From Pseudomonas fluorescens (GTDB lineage: Bacteria; Pseudomonadota; Gammaproteobacteria; Pseudomonadales; Pseudomonadaceae), in assembly GCF_000968015.1 (NCBI RefSeq), contig NZ_LACH01000009.1:62001-126000 (forward strand): DNA of 64,000 bases. The letters are read 5' to 3'. Numbering within the stretch: position 1 is the first letter of the stretch; each line of letters begins with the position of its first letter. Positions 54,470 through 63,717 of the stretch are shown in pieces. The notes under the pieces are model-generated. The model was not told the DNA's origin. It did no database searches and saw only the letters and a list, made by a program, of their open reading frames with translations. The position numbers were made by a program, and so were the translations under genes.

Positions 54470-54783
54470 AGCCGCATGGCCGGCCGGCTGTGGCCCTTGA
54501 CGCGTGGCGGCGGCAGGTTGCAATTGTCGCCGTCGGTCATGGCTTCAAGGATGGCCACGGCGCTGTGGCCCTGTTCGATGGCGATGCCGAATTGAATGCT
54601 TTGCACCAGGCGTTTGAGGCGCTGGGTGTCATTGCGTTGTTCGGCGCTGATCATCCGTTTGGCGACCACGTGACCGCTGTTGGACAGGGTCAGCATGATG
54701 CTGCCATCCAGACCCTGAATGCTCAGGTTGATCTGATAATCCGCTGCAAAAGCATCGGTAATGAGCTGAAAAGGGTTGTCCAT
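54466..54783 (-). CDS. DUF3509-type small protein
   Basis: 105 residues with an N-terminal ~90-residue domain of DUF3509 type (MDNPFQLITDAFAADYQINLSIQGL, then RMISAEQRNDTQRLKRLVQSIQFGIAIEQG). No signal peptide or membrane segment is visible. The family is found mainly in Pseudomonas, and its function is not known. Convergent with the PsiE-like gene with a four-base stop overlap. Confidence 0.65.
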   Translation of the reverse strand: MDNPFQLITDAFAADYQINLSIQGLDGSIMLTLSNSGHVVAKRMISAEQRNDTQRLKRLVQSIQFGIAIEQGHSAVAILEAMTDGDNCNLPPPRVKGHSRPAMRL

Positions 54784-54891
54784 GATGCGTCACCGCCTGA
54801 TTGAACGTGCAGTTGTTGACCGGCCATGATCGGGTTGGTTCGCAATACCAGACCATCGGCATTCCATGTTCATTACTTTCTTCCGTATCGC

Positions 54892-54981
54892 GTAGGAGCT
54901 GCCGAAGGCTGCGATCTTTTGATTTTTGGCGCCCTTGAAGGCGCTACAGATCAAAAGATCGCAGCCTTCGGCAGCTCCTAC
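54892..54981. repeat. REP-type inverted repeat pair
   Basis: Arm GTAGGAGCTGCCGAAGGCTG ... (54892-54925) is inverted at 54948-54981, same subfamily as 573-652. It lies upstream of the DUF3509 gene and downstream of sdaC. Confidence 0.85.
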
Positions 54982-55032
54982 ATAGATATAGCAAGTGGCA
55001 TGCCGGAAAAATTGTCGAACAATAGACACGGT

Positions 55033-55068
55033 AAAAAAGAGGCGGGCACCGTGGCCCGCCTTCTTTTT
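55033..55068. terminator. intrinsic terminator after sdaC
   Basis: GGCGGGC (55041-55047) pairs with GCCCGCC (55054-55060), flanked by six A on the left and CTTTTT on the right. It ends sdaC on the minus strand. Confidence 0.85.
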
Positions 55069-55079
55069 GCCTGCCCGTT

Positions 55080-56381
55080 TCAGGGCATGAATGAGTAGAT
55101 GATCGCAGACAGTGCAATCAAACCGATCAGCACCACGAACACGTTCGAGGCCTGACCCGAGTACTGGCGCAAGGCCGGCACGCGGCGGATGGCGTACATC
55201 GGCATCAGGAACAGCAGGCACGCGATGATCGGCCCACCGAGGGTTTCGATCATGCCGAGGATGCTCGGGTTGAACGTCGCCACGGCCCAGCAGCTGAGGA
55301 TCATGAACAGCGCGGTCACGCGGTTAAGCCAGCTCGTTGATATCACCCGGCCACGACCGCGCAGGCTTTTCACGATCAGGCCCTGGAAGCCTTCGCTGGC
55401 GCCGATGTAATGGCCGAGGAAGGACTTGGTGATCGCCACCAGCGCAATCAACGGCGCGGCGTAGGCGATGACCGGCGTCTGGAAGTGGTTGGCGAGGTAC
55501 GACAGGATCGAGATGTTCTGCGCCTTCGCGGCGGCCAAATCAGCCGGGGACAGGGCCAGCACGCAGCTGAAGCAGAAGAACATCACCGTTACCACCATCA
55601 TCGCGTGGGCGATGGCGAGGATGCCGCTGCTTTTGCGTTCGGCCTGTTCGCCGTAACGCTGTTTCTGATCGACGGAGAAGGCGGAGATGATCGGCGAGTG
55701 GTTGAACGAAAACACCATCACCGGGATCGCCAGCCACAGCGTCTTGAAGAACAGCGGCATCGGCATGCCTTCACTGGCGGTGGCGAAGAATGCGCCGTTC
55801 CAGTTCGGGATCAGGCTCAAACCGAGCAGCAGCAACGCCGCAACGAACGGATAAACCAGCACGCTCATGCATTTGACGATGACACCCTGACCGCAACGGA
55901 CGATCGCCATCAGACCGAGGATCAGTACCAGCGACAGAATCGCCCGCGGTGGCGGGGCGATGTGCAACTGATGCTCCATGAAGCTGCTCAAGGTGTTGGT
56001 CAGCGCCACGCTGTACACCAGCAGAATCGGGAAGATCGCAAAGAAATACAGCAGCGTGATCAGCTTGCCGGCACCGATGCCGAAGTGTTCTTCCACCACT
56101 TCGGTGATGTCCCCGGAGCGCCCGGACAGCACAAATCGGGTCAGGCCGCGATGGGCGAAAAAAGTCATCGGAAACGCCAGCACTGCCAGGATCAGCAGCG
56201 GCCAGAAACCGCCTACGCCGGCGTTGATCGGCAGGAACAGCGTGCCGGCGCCGATGGCGGTGCCGTAAAGACCGAGCATCCAGGTGGTGTCGTGTTTACT
56301 CCAGCCCTTGGTGGCTGTTGCTGTGTCGCGTTTGAGTTCTACAGCAGGATTATCGGCAGCAGGTGTACGTACATCGGTCAT
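55080..56381 (-). CDS. sdaC: serine transporter, SdaC/HAAAP family
   Basis: 433 residues with about 11 membrane segments. Family features are TWMLGLYGTAIGAGTLFLPINAG at the N terminus, IPVMVFSFNHSPIISAFS in the middle and SFLGHYIGASEGFQGL. It imports serine (or threonine) with protons. It lies 59 bases after sdaA on the same strand, so uptake and deamination of serine are likely co-transcribed. Confidence 0.9.
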   Translation of the reverse strand: MTDVRTPAADNPAVELKRDTATATKGWSKHDTTWMLGLYGTAIGAGTLFLPINAGVGGFWPLLILAVLAFPMTFFAHRGLTRFVLSGRSGDITEVVEEHFGIGAGKLITLLYFFAIFPILLVYSVALTNTLSSFMEHQLHIAPPPRAILSLVLILGLMAIVRCGQGVIVKCMSVLVYPFVAALLLLGLSLIPNWNGAFFATASEGMPMPLFFKTLWLAIPVMVFSFNHSPIISAFSVDQKQRYGEQAERKSSGILAIAHAMMVVTVMFFCFSCVLALSPADLAAAKAQNISILSYLANHFQTPVIAYAAPLIALVAITKSFLGHYIGASEGFQGLIVKSLRGRGRVISTSWLNRVTALFMILSCWAVATFNPSILGMIETLGGPIIACLLFLMPMYAIRRVPALRQYSGQASNVFVVLIGLIALSAIIYSFMP

Positions 56382-56440
56382 CGTTTGGCCTCGTTATTGT
56401 TCTTGCTCGGGCTCACGTGCGGACGGTCAGGGAGTGCTCC

Positions 56441-57817
56441 TCAGCACTCCACCCAGCTAACAGCCAGGCCGCCCCGTGAAGTCTCTTTGTATTTGTCATG
56501 CATGTCGGCGCCGGTATCGCGCATGGTGCGGATCACCCGGTCCAGGGAAATGAAATGTTTGCCGTCGCCGCGCAGGGCCATTTGCGTGGCGTTGATCGCC
56601 TTCACGGCAGCAATCGCATTGCGCTCGATGCACGGCACTTGCACCAGCCCGCCGACCGGGTCGCAGGTCAGGCCGAGGTTGTGTTCCAAACCGATTTCGG
56701 CGGCGTTTTCCAGTTGCTCGGGGGTGGCGCCGAGCACGTCTGCCAGACCGGCGGCGGCCATGGCGCAGGCGGAGCCGACTTCGCCCTGGCAGCCGACTTC
56801 GGCACCGGAGATAGACGCGTTTTTCTTGCAGAGAATGCCCACGGCCGCTGCGCCCAAAAAGAACGCCACCACGTCATCGTCCGACGCGTCCGGGTTGAAT
56901 TTCATGTAGTAGTGCAGCACCGCCGGAATGATCCCCGCCGCACCATTGGTCGGCGCCGTGACCATGCGCCCGCCCGCCGCGTTTTCTTCGTTCACGGCGA
57001 GGGCAAACAGGTTCACCCACTCCATGGCCGACAGTGTGGAGGTGATGACATTCGGCTTACCGATTTCCAGCAGGCTGCGGTGCAATTTCGCTGCGCGGCG
57101 CGGAACATTCAGACCGCCGGGCAGGATGCCTTCGTGGCGCAGGCCTTGCTCGACGCATTCGCGCATCACCGACCAGATGTGCAGCAGGCCCTGACGGATT
57201 TCGGCTTCGCTGCGCCAGGCCAATTCATTGGCCATCATCAACTCGGAAACGCGCAGGCCGTGCAGGTTGCAGAGCCTGAGCAATTCGGCAGCGCTGGAGA
57301 AATCGTACGGCAGCACCACATCGCTGGTTGGCGCGATGCCGGACTCGGCTTCGGCCGCCTCGATGATGAAACCGCCGCCGATCGAGTAGTACGTTTGCTC
57401 CGCCAGCTCTCCGGTTTCGCCAAAGGCTGTCAGGGACATGGCGTTGGGGTGGTAGGGCAGGCTCTCGTCGAGCAGCAGGAGGTCGCGTTGCCAGTTGAAG
57501 GCGATGGTCGATTTGCCTGCCAGAGACAGTTCGCCAGTTTCACGCAGAGACTGGATTCGACTGTCGATGGACGTGGGATCGATGCTGTCCGGCCATTCAC
57601 CCATCAGGCCCATGACGCAGGCGCGGTCGGTGGCGTGACCGACGCCGGTCGCCGACAGCGAGCCATAAAGTCGAATTTCTACTCGCCGTACGTCGGCCAG
57701 CAATTGTTGGTCAATCAGGGCTTGGGCGAAGGTCGCGGCGGCACGCATCGGGCCGACGGTATGGGAACTGGACGGACCGATGCCGACTTTGAAGAGATCG
57801 AAAACACTGATAGCCAT
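56441..57817 (-). CDS. sdaA: L-serine ammonia-lyase, single chain, [4Fe-4S] type
   Basis: 458 residues. N-terminal beta domain ([24 protein letters not shown]) and C-terminal alpha domain with the iron-sulfur cysteines in [28 protein letters not shown] and [17 protein letters not shown]. It deaminates L-serine to pyruvate and ammonia. The ATG at 57817 gives the normal [12 protein letters not shown] start; the 20-codon extension of the frame is not supported. Divergent from a LysR regulator 136 bases away. Confidence 0.94.
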   Translation of the reverse strand: MAISVFDLFKVGIGPSSSHTVGPMRAAATFAQALIDQQLLADVRRVEIRLYGSLSATGVGHATDRACVMGLMGEWPDSIDPTSIDSRIQSLRETGELSLAGKSTIAFNWQRDLLLLDESLPYHPNAMSLTAFGETGELAEQTYYSIGGGFIIEAAEAESGIAPTSDVVLPYDFSSAAELLRLCNLHGLRVSELMMANELAWRSEAEIRQGLLHIWSVMRECVEQGLRHEGILPGGLNVPRRAAKLHRSLLEIGKPNVITSTLSAMEWVNLFALAVNEENAAGGRMVTAPTNGAAGIIPAVLHYYMKFNPDASDDDVVAFFLGAAAVGILCKKNASISGAEVGCQGEVGSACAMAAAGLADVLGATPEQLENAAEIGLEHNLGLTCDPVGGLVQVPCIERNAIAAVKAINATQMALRGDGKHFISLDRVIRTMRDTGADMHDKYKETSRGGLAVSWVEC

Positions 57818-57952
57818 GCTAAAGCCTATACAAGCAATGGAAGAGAAATCGCTGCCATTTTTGTAGGACAAGCGCAATGTCGGCGATACTGCCTACCTCG
57901 GTCCTACGTGACCAACGAAACTTCCTAAGACAGCCTTTAGCAGGACTAAACA

Positions 57953-58900
57953 ATGAGTCGCCAATTGCACGCCCAGACTTACGTCTGGCTGCACGTGTTT
58001 TCCTGTGCCGCGCGGCACTTGTCGTTCACCCGATGCGCCGAAGAACTGCACATCACGCCGGGTGCGGTCAGTCAGCAAATCCGACAACTGGAAGAACGAC
58101 TTGGGTTTCGACTTTTCCACCGTCGTGCTCGCGGTGTGGAACTGAGCGCCGAAGGCCAGCGATTGGCCATCACGGTCAACGAGGCTTACGGCAGCATCGA
58201 TGCGGAATTGCGACGACTGGACGCCGGAATGATCAGCGGAATTTTGCGGGTGCGCTCGATCCCGTCGTTCCTGAGCAAATGGTTGACCCCACGCCTGCCA
58301 CGTTTGCAGCAGCGATTCCCGGACATTCAATTACGGCTCGTAGCCGAGGACAGCAGCGTGCCATTGCACGAAGGCGACTTCGATTTGGCCATCGACCTGA
58401 ATGACGGGAGCTATCCCGGTTTGTTATCCACAACCTTGCTCGACGAACAGATATTCCCGGTCTGTGCCCCAAGCCTGCTGCGCGGCCGGCCACCGCTGCA
58501 TGGCCCGTCGGACCTGATGCATTTCCCGTTGCTGCACGACATTACCGCCTGGCGCGGCAGTTACGAGTATGCGGAGTGGGAGTTCTACCTCAACGCCATC
58601 GGCTTCGAAGGCGCGGATGTGCGGCGCGGGCACACCTTCAATCGCAATCACCTGACCATCGAAGCGGCGATTGCCGGGATGGGCGTGGCGATTGCGCGGC
58701 GAACGTTGCTCAATGACGAGCTGGAGCGGGGGACGTTGATCGTGCCGTTTGGCCTGGCGGTGCCCAATCACAAGCGTTACGTGCTGCTTTATGCGCCGGG
58801 GGCGCTGAGCCATCCGGGCGTGCGTGCGGTGCATGACTGGCTGGTGGAGGAGGCGGGGATATTTCGAAGCCTGCACCCGCTGGCGGAGCGGCAGATGTGA
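57953..58900 (+). CDS. LysR-family transcriptional regulator
   Basis: 315 residues: winged helix-turn-helix (LHVFSCAARHLSFTRCAEELHITPGAVSQQIRQLEERLG, about 13-60) and a periplasmic-binding-like effector domain (about 95-300), closest in style to GcvA/AmpR-type members. Its start faces sdaA, so it is the likely activator of sdaA-sdaC; the effector is unknown. Confidence 0.85.
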   Translation: MSRQLHAQTYVWLHVFSCAARHLSFTRCAEELHITPGAVSQQIRQLEERLGFRLFHRRARGVELSAEGQRLAITVNEAYGSIDAELRRLDAGMISGILRVRSIPSFLSKWLTPRLPRLQQRFPDIQLRLVAEDSSVPLHEGDFDLAIDLNDGSYPGLLSTTLLDEQIFPVCAPSLLRGRPPLHGPSDLMHFPLLHDITAWRGSYEYAEWEFYLNAIGFEGADVRRGHTFNRNHLTIEAAIAGMGVAIARRTLLNDELERGTLIVPFGLAVPNHKRYVLLYAPGALSHPGVRAVHDWLVEEAGIFRSLHPLAERQM

Positions 58901-59113
58901 GCAATTGTGACAAAAGAGCCAGGCGACCCAACTCCCGACCTTAACAGCGCTTTTGCTCCTTGTCCGGCTTTTTTTGCGAATCAAAATTTATCTTTTTTTA
59001 GGGGTTGAATTGTTCTGCGAGCAGACCGATTGTGTAAGTAAGAGGTCACGGTGATGACGCCCAAGGGCCAGCCGATGTGCCTCTCGCGAGCTAGCTGAAA
59101 TAAGGGATGAACT
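58901..59113. other. intergenic region with no recognised element
   Basis: A moderately AT-rich 213-base stretch between the LysR gene and the HPF-like gene. It probably holds the promoter of the latter; I see no clear hairpin or operator. Confidence 0.4.
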
Positions 59114-59521
59114 ATGCAAATCCAAGTCAACAGCGATAACCATATTCAAAGCAGCATCCGACTGGAGGAGTGGGTACGTACTACCATTGAGAGCACGCTC
59201 GAACGTTATGAAGAGGACCTGACACGCGTCGAGGTTCACCTGCGGGACGAGAACGGCGACAAGCCCGGTCCCCATGACATGCGCTGTCAGCTGGAAGCGC
59301 GGCCAAAAGGCCACCAACCGATTTCTGTCACCCATAAAGCCGCAAACCTGGAACTGGCGATCGACGGTGCGGCCGAAAAACTTGAACATGCGCTTGAGCA
59401 CCTGTTCGGCAAACTGCGGGGCAAACCACGTGCCGCTGTCGTGCCGTTCGAGAGAGTTGCAGCCGATGCGCTGCTGGAAGACGAATTTCTCGAGAACGAA
59501 CAGGCTGCGCAAAACGGCTGA
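59114..59521 (+). CDS. HPF/RaiA-like ribosome-associated protein
   Basis: 135 residues resembling the S30AE (HPF/YfiA) family: MQIQVNSDNHIQSSIRLEEWVRTTIESTLERYEEDLTRVEVHLRDEN followed by CQLEARPKGHQPISVTHKAANLELAIDGAAEKLEHAL. Proteins of this family bind the decoding site of idle ribosomes. It is a diverged paralogue rather than the rpoN-linked hpf; the C-terminal ~30 residues are acidic. AGGGATG precedes the start, and a terminator follows. Confidence 0.82.
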   Translation: MQIQVNSDNHIQSSIRLEEWVRTTIESTLERYEEDLTRVEVHLRDENGDKPGPHDMRCQLEARPKGHQPISVTHKAANLELAIDGAAEKLEHALEHLFGKLRGKPRAAVVPFERVAADALLEDEFLENEQAAQNG

Positions 59522-59553
59522 AGCCTGATTAATTTTTTTCCTTTCCACTGACA

Positions 59554-59585
59554 AACGGGTCTGCTTATGCAGGCCCGTTTTTGTT
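59554..59585 (+). terminator. intrinsic terminator after the HPF-like gene
   Basis: ACGGGTCTGC (59555-59564) pairs with GCAGGCCCGT (59569-59578) with one G:U pair, loop TTAT, followed by a T-rich run. Confidence 0.85.
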
Positions 59586-59644
59586 TGTGCTGACTGACAT
59601 TTGGACTGCCGTAACAACGATCCCGTCGGATCTCTTTTGCACAT

Positions 59645-59663
59645 GAGAATATTTATCATTAAT
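59645..59663 (+). promoter_or_regulatory. candidate Fur box
   Basis: GAGAATATTTATCATTAAT matches the 19-base Fur consensus GATAATGATAATCATTATC at 13 positions. It is about 60 bases upstream of the first gene of the iron cluster and would repress it in iron-rich conditions. Confidence 0.7.
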
Positions 59664-59722
59664 ATTGCGACCTTGTTGGCCCCGTGACATTCACGAGGCT
59701 TCACCCGTTTCAAGGTCGAAAC

Positions 59723-60028
59723 ATGAAAGGCAAAATCACCGCGCTCCCCGTTTCCTACCGACTGGCCGTCACTTCCCGAGTGCTGGCTGCCGTGTTGGGG
59801 GGATACCTCGTCGCGGCATTGGCCAGTGTCAGCCTGACGATGTGGCTGCCCATGGCTCGCGGCGAAGCGGTGGTCACCGGGATGATGACCTCGTTTCTGG
59901 TGTATCTGGTCGCCGTACTCTGGTGTTTCGCCTGTCGCAATGCGTGGCAAGCCTGGTTCGGATTGATCGTGCCGAGCGTGGTATTGGCGGCGGTGTCGGG
60001 GCTGGCCTACTGGATGGACCACTCATGA
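59723..60028 (+). CDS. DUF3649 membrane protein of iron-uptake cluster
   Basis: 101 residues with three hydrophobic segments (RVLAAVLGGYLVAALASVSL, MMTSFLVYLVAVLWCFAC, LIVPSVVLAAVSGLAYW). DUF3649 proteins occur beside PepSY transmembrane proteins in siderophore loci. The ATG at 59723 has AAGG upstream. It ends in an ATGA overlap with the next gene. Role unknown. Confidence 0.8.
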   Translation: MKGKITALPVSYRLAVTSRVLAAVLGGYLVAALASVSLTMWLPMARGEAVVTGMMTSFLVYLVAVLWCFACRNAWQAWFGLIVPSVVLAAVSGLAYWMDHS

Positions 60029-61605
60029 AAGAGGGCTTTCGACAGGCCATGGCGTGGCTGCACACCTGGGCCGGGTTGATCTTCGGCTGGCTGCTGTTCG
60101 CGATTTTCCTGACTGGCACACTCGCCTATTTCAAGGACGAGATCAGCCACTGGATGCAGCCGGAAATTCCCGCCCGTTCGCTGTCCTCCGAAGCCAGTCT
60201 GACCGTTGCCCAGCACTACCTTGAGCAGCACGCCGCGGGTGCCTCGCGATGGCTCATCGATTTACCGGATGCTCGCGAACCCGGGTTGTCGGTGAGGTGG
60301 CAGCAAGCACCGGCCAAGCCAGGCACGCGCGGTCAATTAACCGAAAAACTGCTCGACCCGCAAACCGGTGCAGAAGTGCAGGGCCGGGACACACGCGGTG
60401 GCGAATTCTTTTACCGTTTCCACTTTCAGTTGCAAATGCCCTATCCGTGGGGGCGCTGGCTGTCGACCATCGCCGCGATGGTGATGTTCGTCGCGCTGAT
60501 CAGCGGGATCATCACCCACAAGAAAATCTTCAAGGATTTCTTCACCTTCCGCCCGCGCAAGGGCCAGCGCTCCTGGCTCGACGGGCACAACGCAGTGGGC
60601 GTTCTGGTGTTGCCGTTTCATTTGATGATCACTTACAGCAGCCTGGTGATTTTCATGGCGATGGTGATGCCGGCGAGCATCCTTGCCTCGTACAAAGGTG
60701 ATGTCGAGGCGTATTACGATGAGGTGTTTCCAGCGTCCAATACGCCTGAAATGGCAGGCAGACCGGGCCAGTTGGCACCGTTGGGTCCGCTGCTGGAACG
60801 GGCCAGCGAGCTGTGGTCGGGCGGACGGGCCGGGCGATTGACGGTGAACAATCCGGGCGATGCGAATGCCTCGGTCATTCTTGCGCGTGACGGCGCCGAC
60901 CGAGTGGTCCACGACTTTGGCAGCGCGTTGACATTCAACGGCGTGACCGGGCAGCTGCTCAGCACGACGCCCAAGCAAACACTGCCCATGGCGATTGCCG
61001 GCAGTTTCTATGGCTTGCACATGGGCCATTTCGCCGGTCCGGTGTTGCGCTGGCTGTACTTCGTTTGTGGTTTGGCGGGCACCGCGATGATCGGTACCGG
61101 GCTGGTGATCTGGCTCGGCAAGCGTCAGCTCAAACATGTGAAGAGCGGCGTGATGCCGTTTGAATTGCGACTGGTGGAAGTCCTGAACATCGCCAGCATG
61201 TCGGGGTTGATGGTCGCGGTGGCGGCGTTCTTCTGGGCCAATCGATTGTTGCCGGTCGCAATGGCCGAGCGCGCGGATTGGGAAGTGAACGGCTTCTTCA
61301 TCGTCTGGGGCTTGAGTGTGTTGCACGCCATGGTCCGCCGTGGTCGTGCAGCGTGGGTCGAACAGTTGGCGCTGGCGGCGTTGCTGTTCTGTGCGCTGCC
61401 TCTGCTGAACGCGTTGACCACGCCTTATCACTTGGGCGTCACCCTGATTCAGGGCGATTGGGCCATGGCCGGTTTCGATTTGACGTGCCTGGGCAGTGGT
61501 CTGTTTTTCGCGTGGGCTGCGTGGAAAATGCAGCGCGCGGGGCAGGCTGGAATCGTCACTCGAGCGCGGGCGAAATCGGTAATGCTTGAGCAAGAGGCGC
61601 ACTGA
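60025..61605 (+). CDS. PepSY-associated transmembrane protein (PiuB/ferric-siderophore reductase type)
   Basis: 526 residues with at least six membrane segments (about 9-33, 150-172, 195-220, 335-357, 380-400, 410-490 region) and two PepSY-like regions facing the periplasm. Family histidines in AMAWLHTWAGLIFG, RSWLDGHNAVGVLVLPFHLMITYSSL and FYGLHMGHFAGPVLRWLYF could bind haem. Such proteins are thought to reduce siderophore iron in the periplasm. The ATG at 60025 overlaps the preceding stop. Confidence 0.85.
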   Translation: MKEGFRQAMAWLHTWAGLIFGWLLFAIFLTGTLAYFKDEISHWMQPEIPARSLSSEASLTVAQHYLEQHAAGASRWLIDLPDAREPGLSVRWQQAPAKPGTRGQLTEKLLDPQTGAEVQGRDTRGGEFFYRFHFQLQMPYPWGRWLSTIAAMVMFVALISGIITHKKIFKDFFTFRPRKGQRSWLDGHNAVGVLVLPFHLMITYSSLVIFMAMVMPASILASYKGDVEAYYDEVFPASNTPEMAGRPGQLAPLGPLLERASELWSGGRAGRLTVNNPGDANASVILARDGADRVVHDFGSALTFNGVTGQLLSTTPKQTLPMAIAGSFYGLHMGHFAGPVLRWLYFVCGLAGTAMIGTGLVIWLGKRQLKHVKSGVMPFELRLVEVLNIASMSGLMVAVAAFFWANRLLPVAMAERADWEVNGFFIVWGLSVLHAMVRRGRAAWVEQLALAALLFCALPLLNALTTPYHLGVTLIQGDWAMAGFDLTCLGSGLFFAWAAWKMQRAGQAGIVTRARAKSVMLEQEAH

Positions 61606-61932
61606 ATGTTCTTGGCCTGGTTGCTGTGCTACGGCGGTTTCACCGCGCTCTGTTTATCGATGGATCGGCATCACGCCGAACTGCTGGGGCGCAAGCCCTC
61701 GGCCCGTCGCCGCCAAGGAATGAAACTCAGTGGCTGGCTGTTGCTGGCGTTATCGCTGTGGGCTGCGGTGTCGTCGACGGGCTGGGGACTTGGATTGGTG
61801 GAGTGGTTTGCGGTGTTGATGCTCAGCGCTTTGCTGCTGGTGTGGTTGATGCCGTATCGCCCGCGCCTGGCCTTGGCGTTGGCCGGTTTGAGTCTGCTCG
61901 CCAGCCCCGTCGCCGTGTTTGCAAAGGGCTGA
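61606..61932 (+). CDS. DUF3325 small membrane protein
   Basis: 108 residues with three or four hydrophobic segments and the pattern FTALCLSMDRHHAELLGRKPS, matching DUF3325 proteins of iron-uptake clusters. It begins directly after the PepSY gene stop. Function unknown; probably a partner of the preceding membrane protein. Confidence 0.75.
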   Translation: MFLAWLLCYGGFTALCLSMDRHHAELLGRKPSARRRQGMKLSGWLLLALSLWAAVSSTGWGLGLVEWFAVLMLSALLLVWLMPYRPRLALALAGLSLLASPVAVFAKG

Positions 61933-61936
61933 CCTG

Positions 61937-62500
61937 ATGATCACCCGTCCACCGGAACCCCATGACGATGAACATCACGGTGCGCGTGCGCATTTCCTGC
62001 AGGTGTTCCTTTCCCAGCGTTCGCAAATGGAAGCGCTGGTGAGCCGCCGAGTCGGTTGCCGGGCGACGGCCGCGGACCTGGTGCAGGACTTGTTCCTGCG
62101 ATTCTGGCGTCGACCGCTGGTGCAGGTCGAAGAACTCAGCACTTACCTGTTGCGCTGCGCCGGCAACATCGCCATCGACCATTTGCGCAGCGAAGGCACG
62201 CGGGTGCGGGTCAACGAGGGCTGGATGCCGGATCAACCCGACAGTCACGGCAGCGAACCGCAAGCGGCGTTGGAGGCGGGCAACGACTTGCGTCACGTCG
62301 AAGCGGCGTTGCGCGCGCTGCCTGAGCGCACGCGGCAGATTTTTTTGCTCAACCGTATTCACGGGCGCAAATACGCCGAGATCGCCAAGGCCATGGGTTT
62401 GTCCCAAAGCGCCGTGGAAAAACATATGATGCGCGCCCTCGAGGCTTGCAAGGCCAGCCTGCGGGAACCCGAACCGCGCACGCCAGGGAAAGCACTGTGA
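61937..62500 (+). CDS. FecI-type ECF sigma factor
   Basis: 187 residues: region 2 (MEALVSRRVGCRATAADLVQDLFLRFWRR ... LSTYLLRCAGNIAIDHLRSE) and region 4 (ERTRQIFLLNRIHGRKYAEIAKAMGLSQSAVEKHMMRALEAC). Iron-starvation sigma factors of this type drive one TonB-dependent receptor gene after a surface signal. The ATG at 61937 is four bases after the DUF3325 stop, so the sigma gene sits in the same Fur-controlled run as the membrane genes. Confidence 0.92.
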   Translation: MITRPPEPHDDEHHGARAHFLQVFLSQRSQMEALVSRRVGCRATAADLVQDLFLRFWRRPLVQVEELSTYLLRCAGNIAIDHLRSEGTRVRVNEGWMPDQPDSHGSEPQAALEAGNDLRHVEAALRALPERTRQIFLLNRIHGRKYAEIAKAMGLSQSAVEKHMMRALEACKASLREPEPRTPGKAL

Positions 62501-63486
62501 ACAACACCGAACGCGTCACCCCGACGCCTGCTCAGGAACAGGCGGCCTTCGCCTGGTTGAGTCTGTTGCATGATCAGCCGAGCAGCGGCGATCAGGTCAC
62601 CTTCAGCCATTGGCTACAGGCCGACCCGGCCCATGCCGAGGCTTACGCCCAGGCGCAAGTGGTGTGGGAGTTGACCGAAACACCGGCCCGAGCGTTGGCC
62701 GATGAAGACGCGTTTGCCTTGCAGGGTTACCTCAACGCCATGAATCGCTCGCGCCGTACCCGCGTTCGGCGTTGGTCCGGTGCGTTGGCGATGGCCGCGT
62801 GTCTGGTGCTGATGATCGGCTTCGGTGCTGGCTGGCAACCATCGCGCTGGGTCGATGATCTGGGCGCGGACTATGTGTCGGCGCCGGGGGAAATTCGCAC
62901 CGTCACGCTGGCGGATCAGTCACAAGTCACCTTGGACGCCGACAGTGCAATTGCCGTGGATTTCAGTCGTGGCGAGCGGCACGTTCAGCTGCGGCGCGGC
63001 GCTGGGTTTTTCAACGTGGCCCACACCGGTGAGCCGTTTGTGGTGGACGCTGAAAAAGGCCAGGCGCGGGTGCTGGGGACTCAGTTCGAAGTGCGTCTGC
63101 AACCGCACGGCGCTCAGGTCACTGTGTTGTCCGGTCGGGTTGGTGTGACGGCTGACAAAAACGCCACGCAACAGATCCTCACCCCTGGCCAGCAAGTGGC
63201 GTATGGCGAGGGTTCAGCGGAAAAACTCCACGCGGTCGACAGCGAAGCGCAGTTGGCCTGGCGTCAGGGATGGCTCAATTACTACAAGGCGACACTCGCC
63301 GACGTGGTGCAAGACCTTGGGCGGTATTACCCGGGACGGATTGTGCTGCTCAACGATGAACTCGCGGCACGGCGGGTCAGTGGCAGCTTTCCTAGCAAGG
63401 ATCCGCAAGCGGTGCTGAGTTCGTTGCAAGGGGTGTTGGGGTTTGAGCAGCACAAGGTTTTGGGGCATCTGATTATTCTTCGTTGA
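62497..63486 (+). CDS. FecR-type sigma regulator
   Basis: 329 residues. The N-terminal DUF4880 domain (AAFAWLSLLHDQPSSGDQVTFSHWLQADPAHAEAYAQ) binds the sigma factor; one membrane helix follows (about 92-110, GALAMAACLVLMIGFGAGW); the periplasmic FecR domain is seen after it (GEIRTVTLADQSQVTLDADSAIAVDF, GGQARVLGTQFEVR-like). It relays receptor occupation to the sigma factor. GTG start overlaps the sigma stop (GTGA). Confidence 0.92.
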   Translation: MNNTERVTPTPAQEQAAFAWLSLLHDQPSSGDQVTFSHWLQADPAHAEAYAQAQVVWELTETPARALADEDAFALQGYLNAMNRSRRTRVRRWSGALAMAACLVLMIGFGAGWQPSRWVDDLGADYVSAPGEIRTVTLADQSQVTLDADSAIAVDFSRGERHVQLRRGAGFFNVAHTGEPFVVDAEKGQARVLGTQFEVRLQPHGAQVTVLSGRVGVTADKNATQQILTPGQQVAYGEGSAEKLHAVDSEAQLAWRQGWLNYYKATLADVVQDLGRYYPGRIVLLNDELAARRVSGSFPSKDPQAVLSSLQGVLGFEQHKVLGHLIILR

Positions 63487-63518
63487 GGCATACGGCCTCA
63501 TCGTCGGAACGCCGCCCG

Positions 63519-63574
63519 GAGCAAGCTCGCTCCCACAATTTGGAATGCATTCCCCTGTGGGAGCGAGCTTGCTC
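63519..63574. repeat. REP-type inverted repeat pair
   Basis: GAGCAAGCTCGCTCCCACA (63519-63537) is inverted at 63556-63574, with flanking sequence (GGAACGCCGCCC) shared with 35960-36081. It lies between the fecR-type gene and the receptor gene. Confidence 0.85.
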
Positions 63575-63717
63575 GCGATGGCGTCAGATCAAACACCACA
63601 TCGCTCCGATAAAAAATATTTTCAACTTTCTGGTGAGGTAAACCCCGACGCCATTCGTGTAGTGACTGAAACTGCGAGTCATTCGCATCCGTAGCGGTTC
63701 TACACAGGTCATGAGCA

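Noticed and set aside
573..63574. Dispersed repeats as parts of a CRISPR array or integron
   Set aside because: The copies are single inverted pairs at gene ends, not regularly spaced direct repeats with unique spacers, and no cas or integrase genes are present.
63580..63717. FecI-type or PvdS-type promoter for the receptor gene
   Set aside because: GAGGTAAACCCC is vaguely similar to a -35 element, but spacing and -10 do not fit any consensus I can state with confidence.
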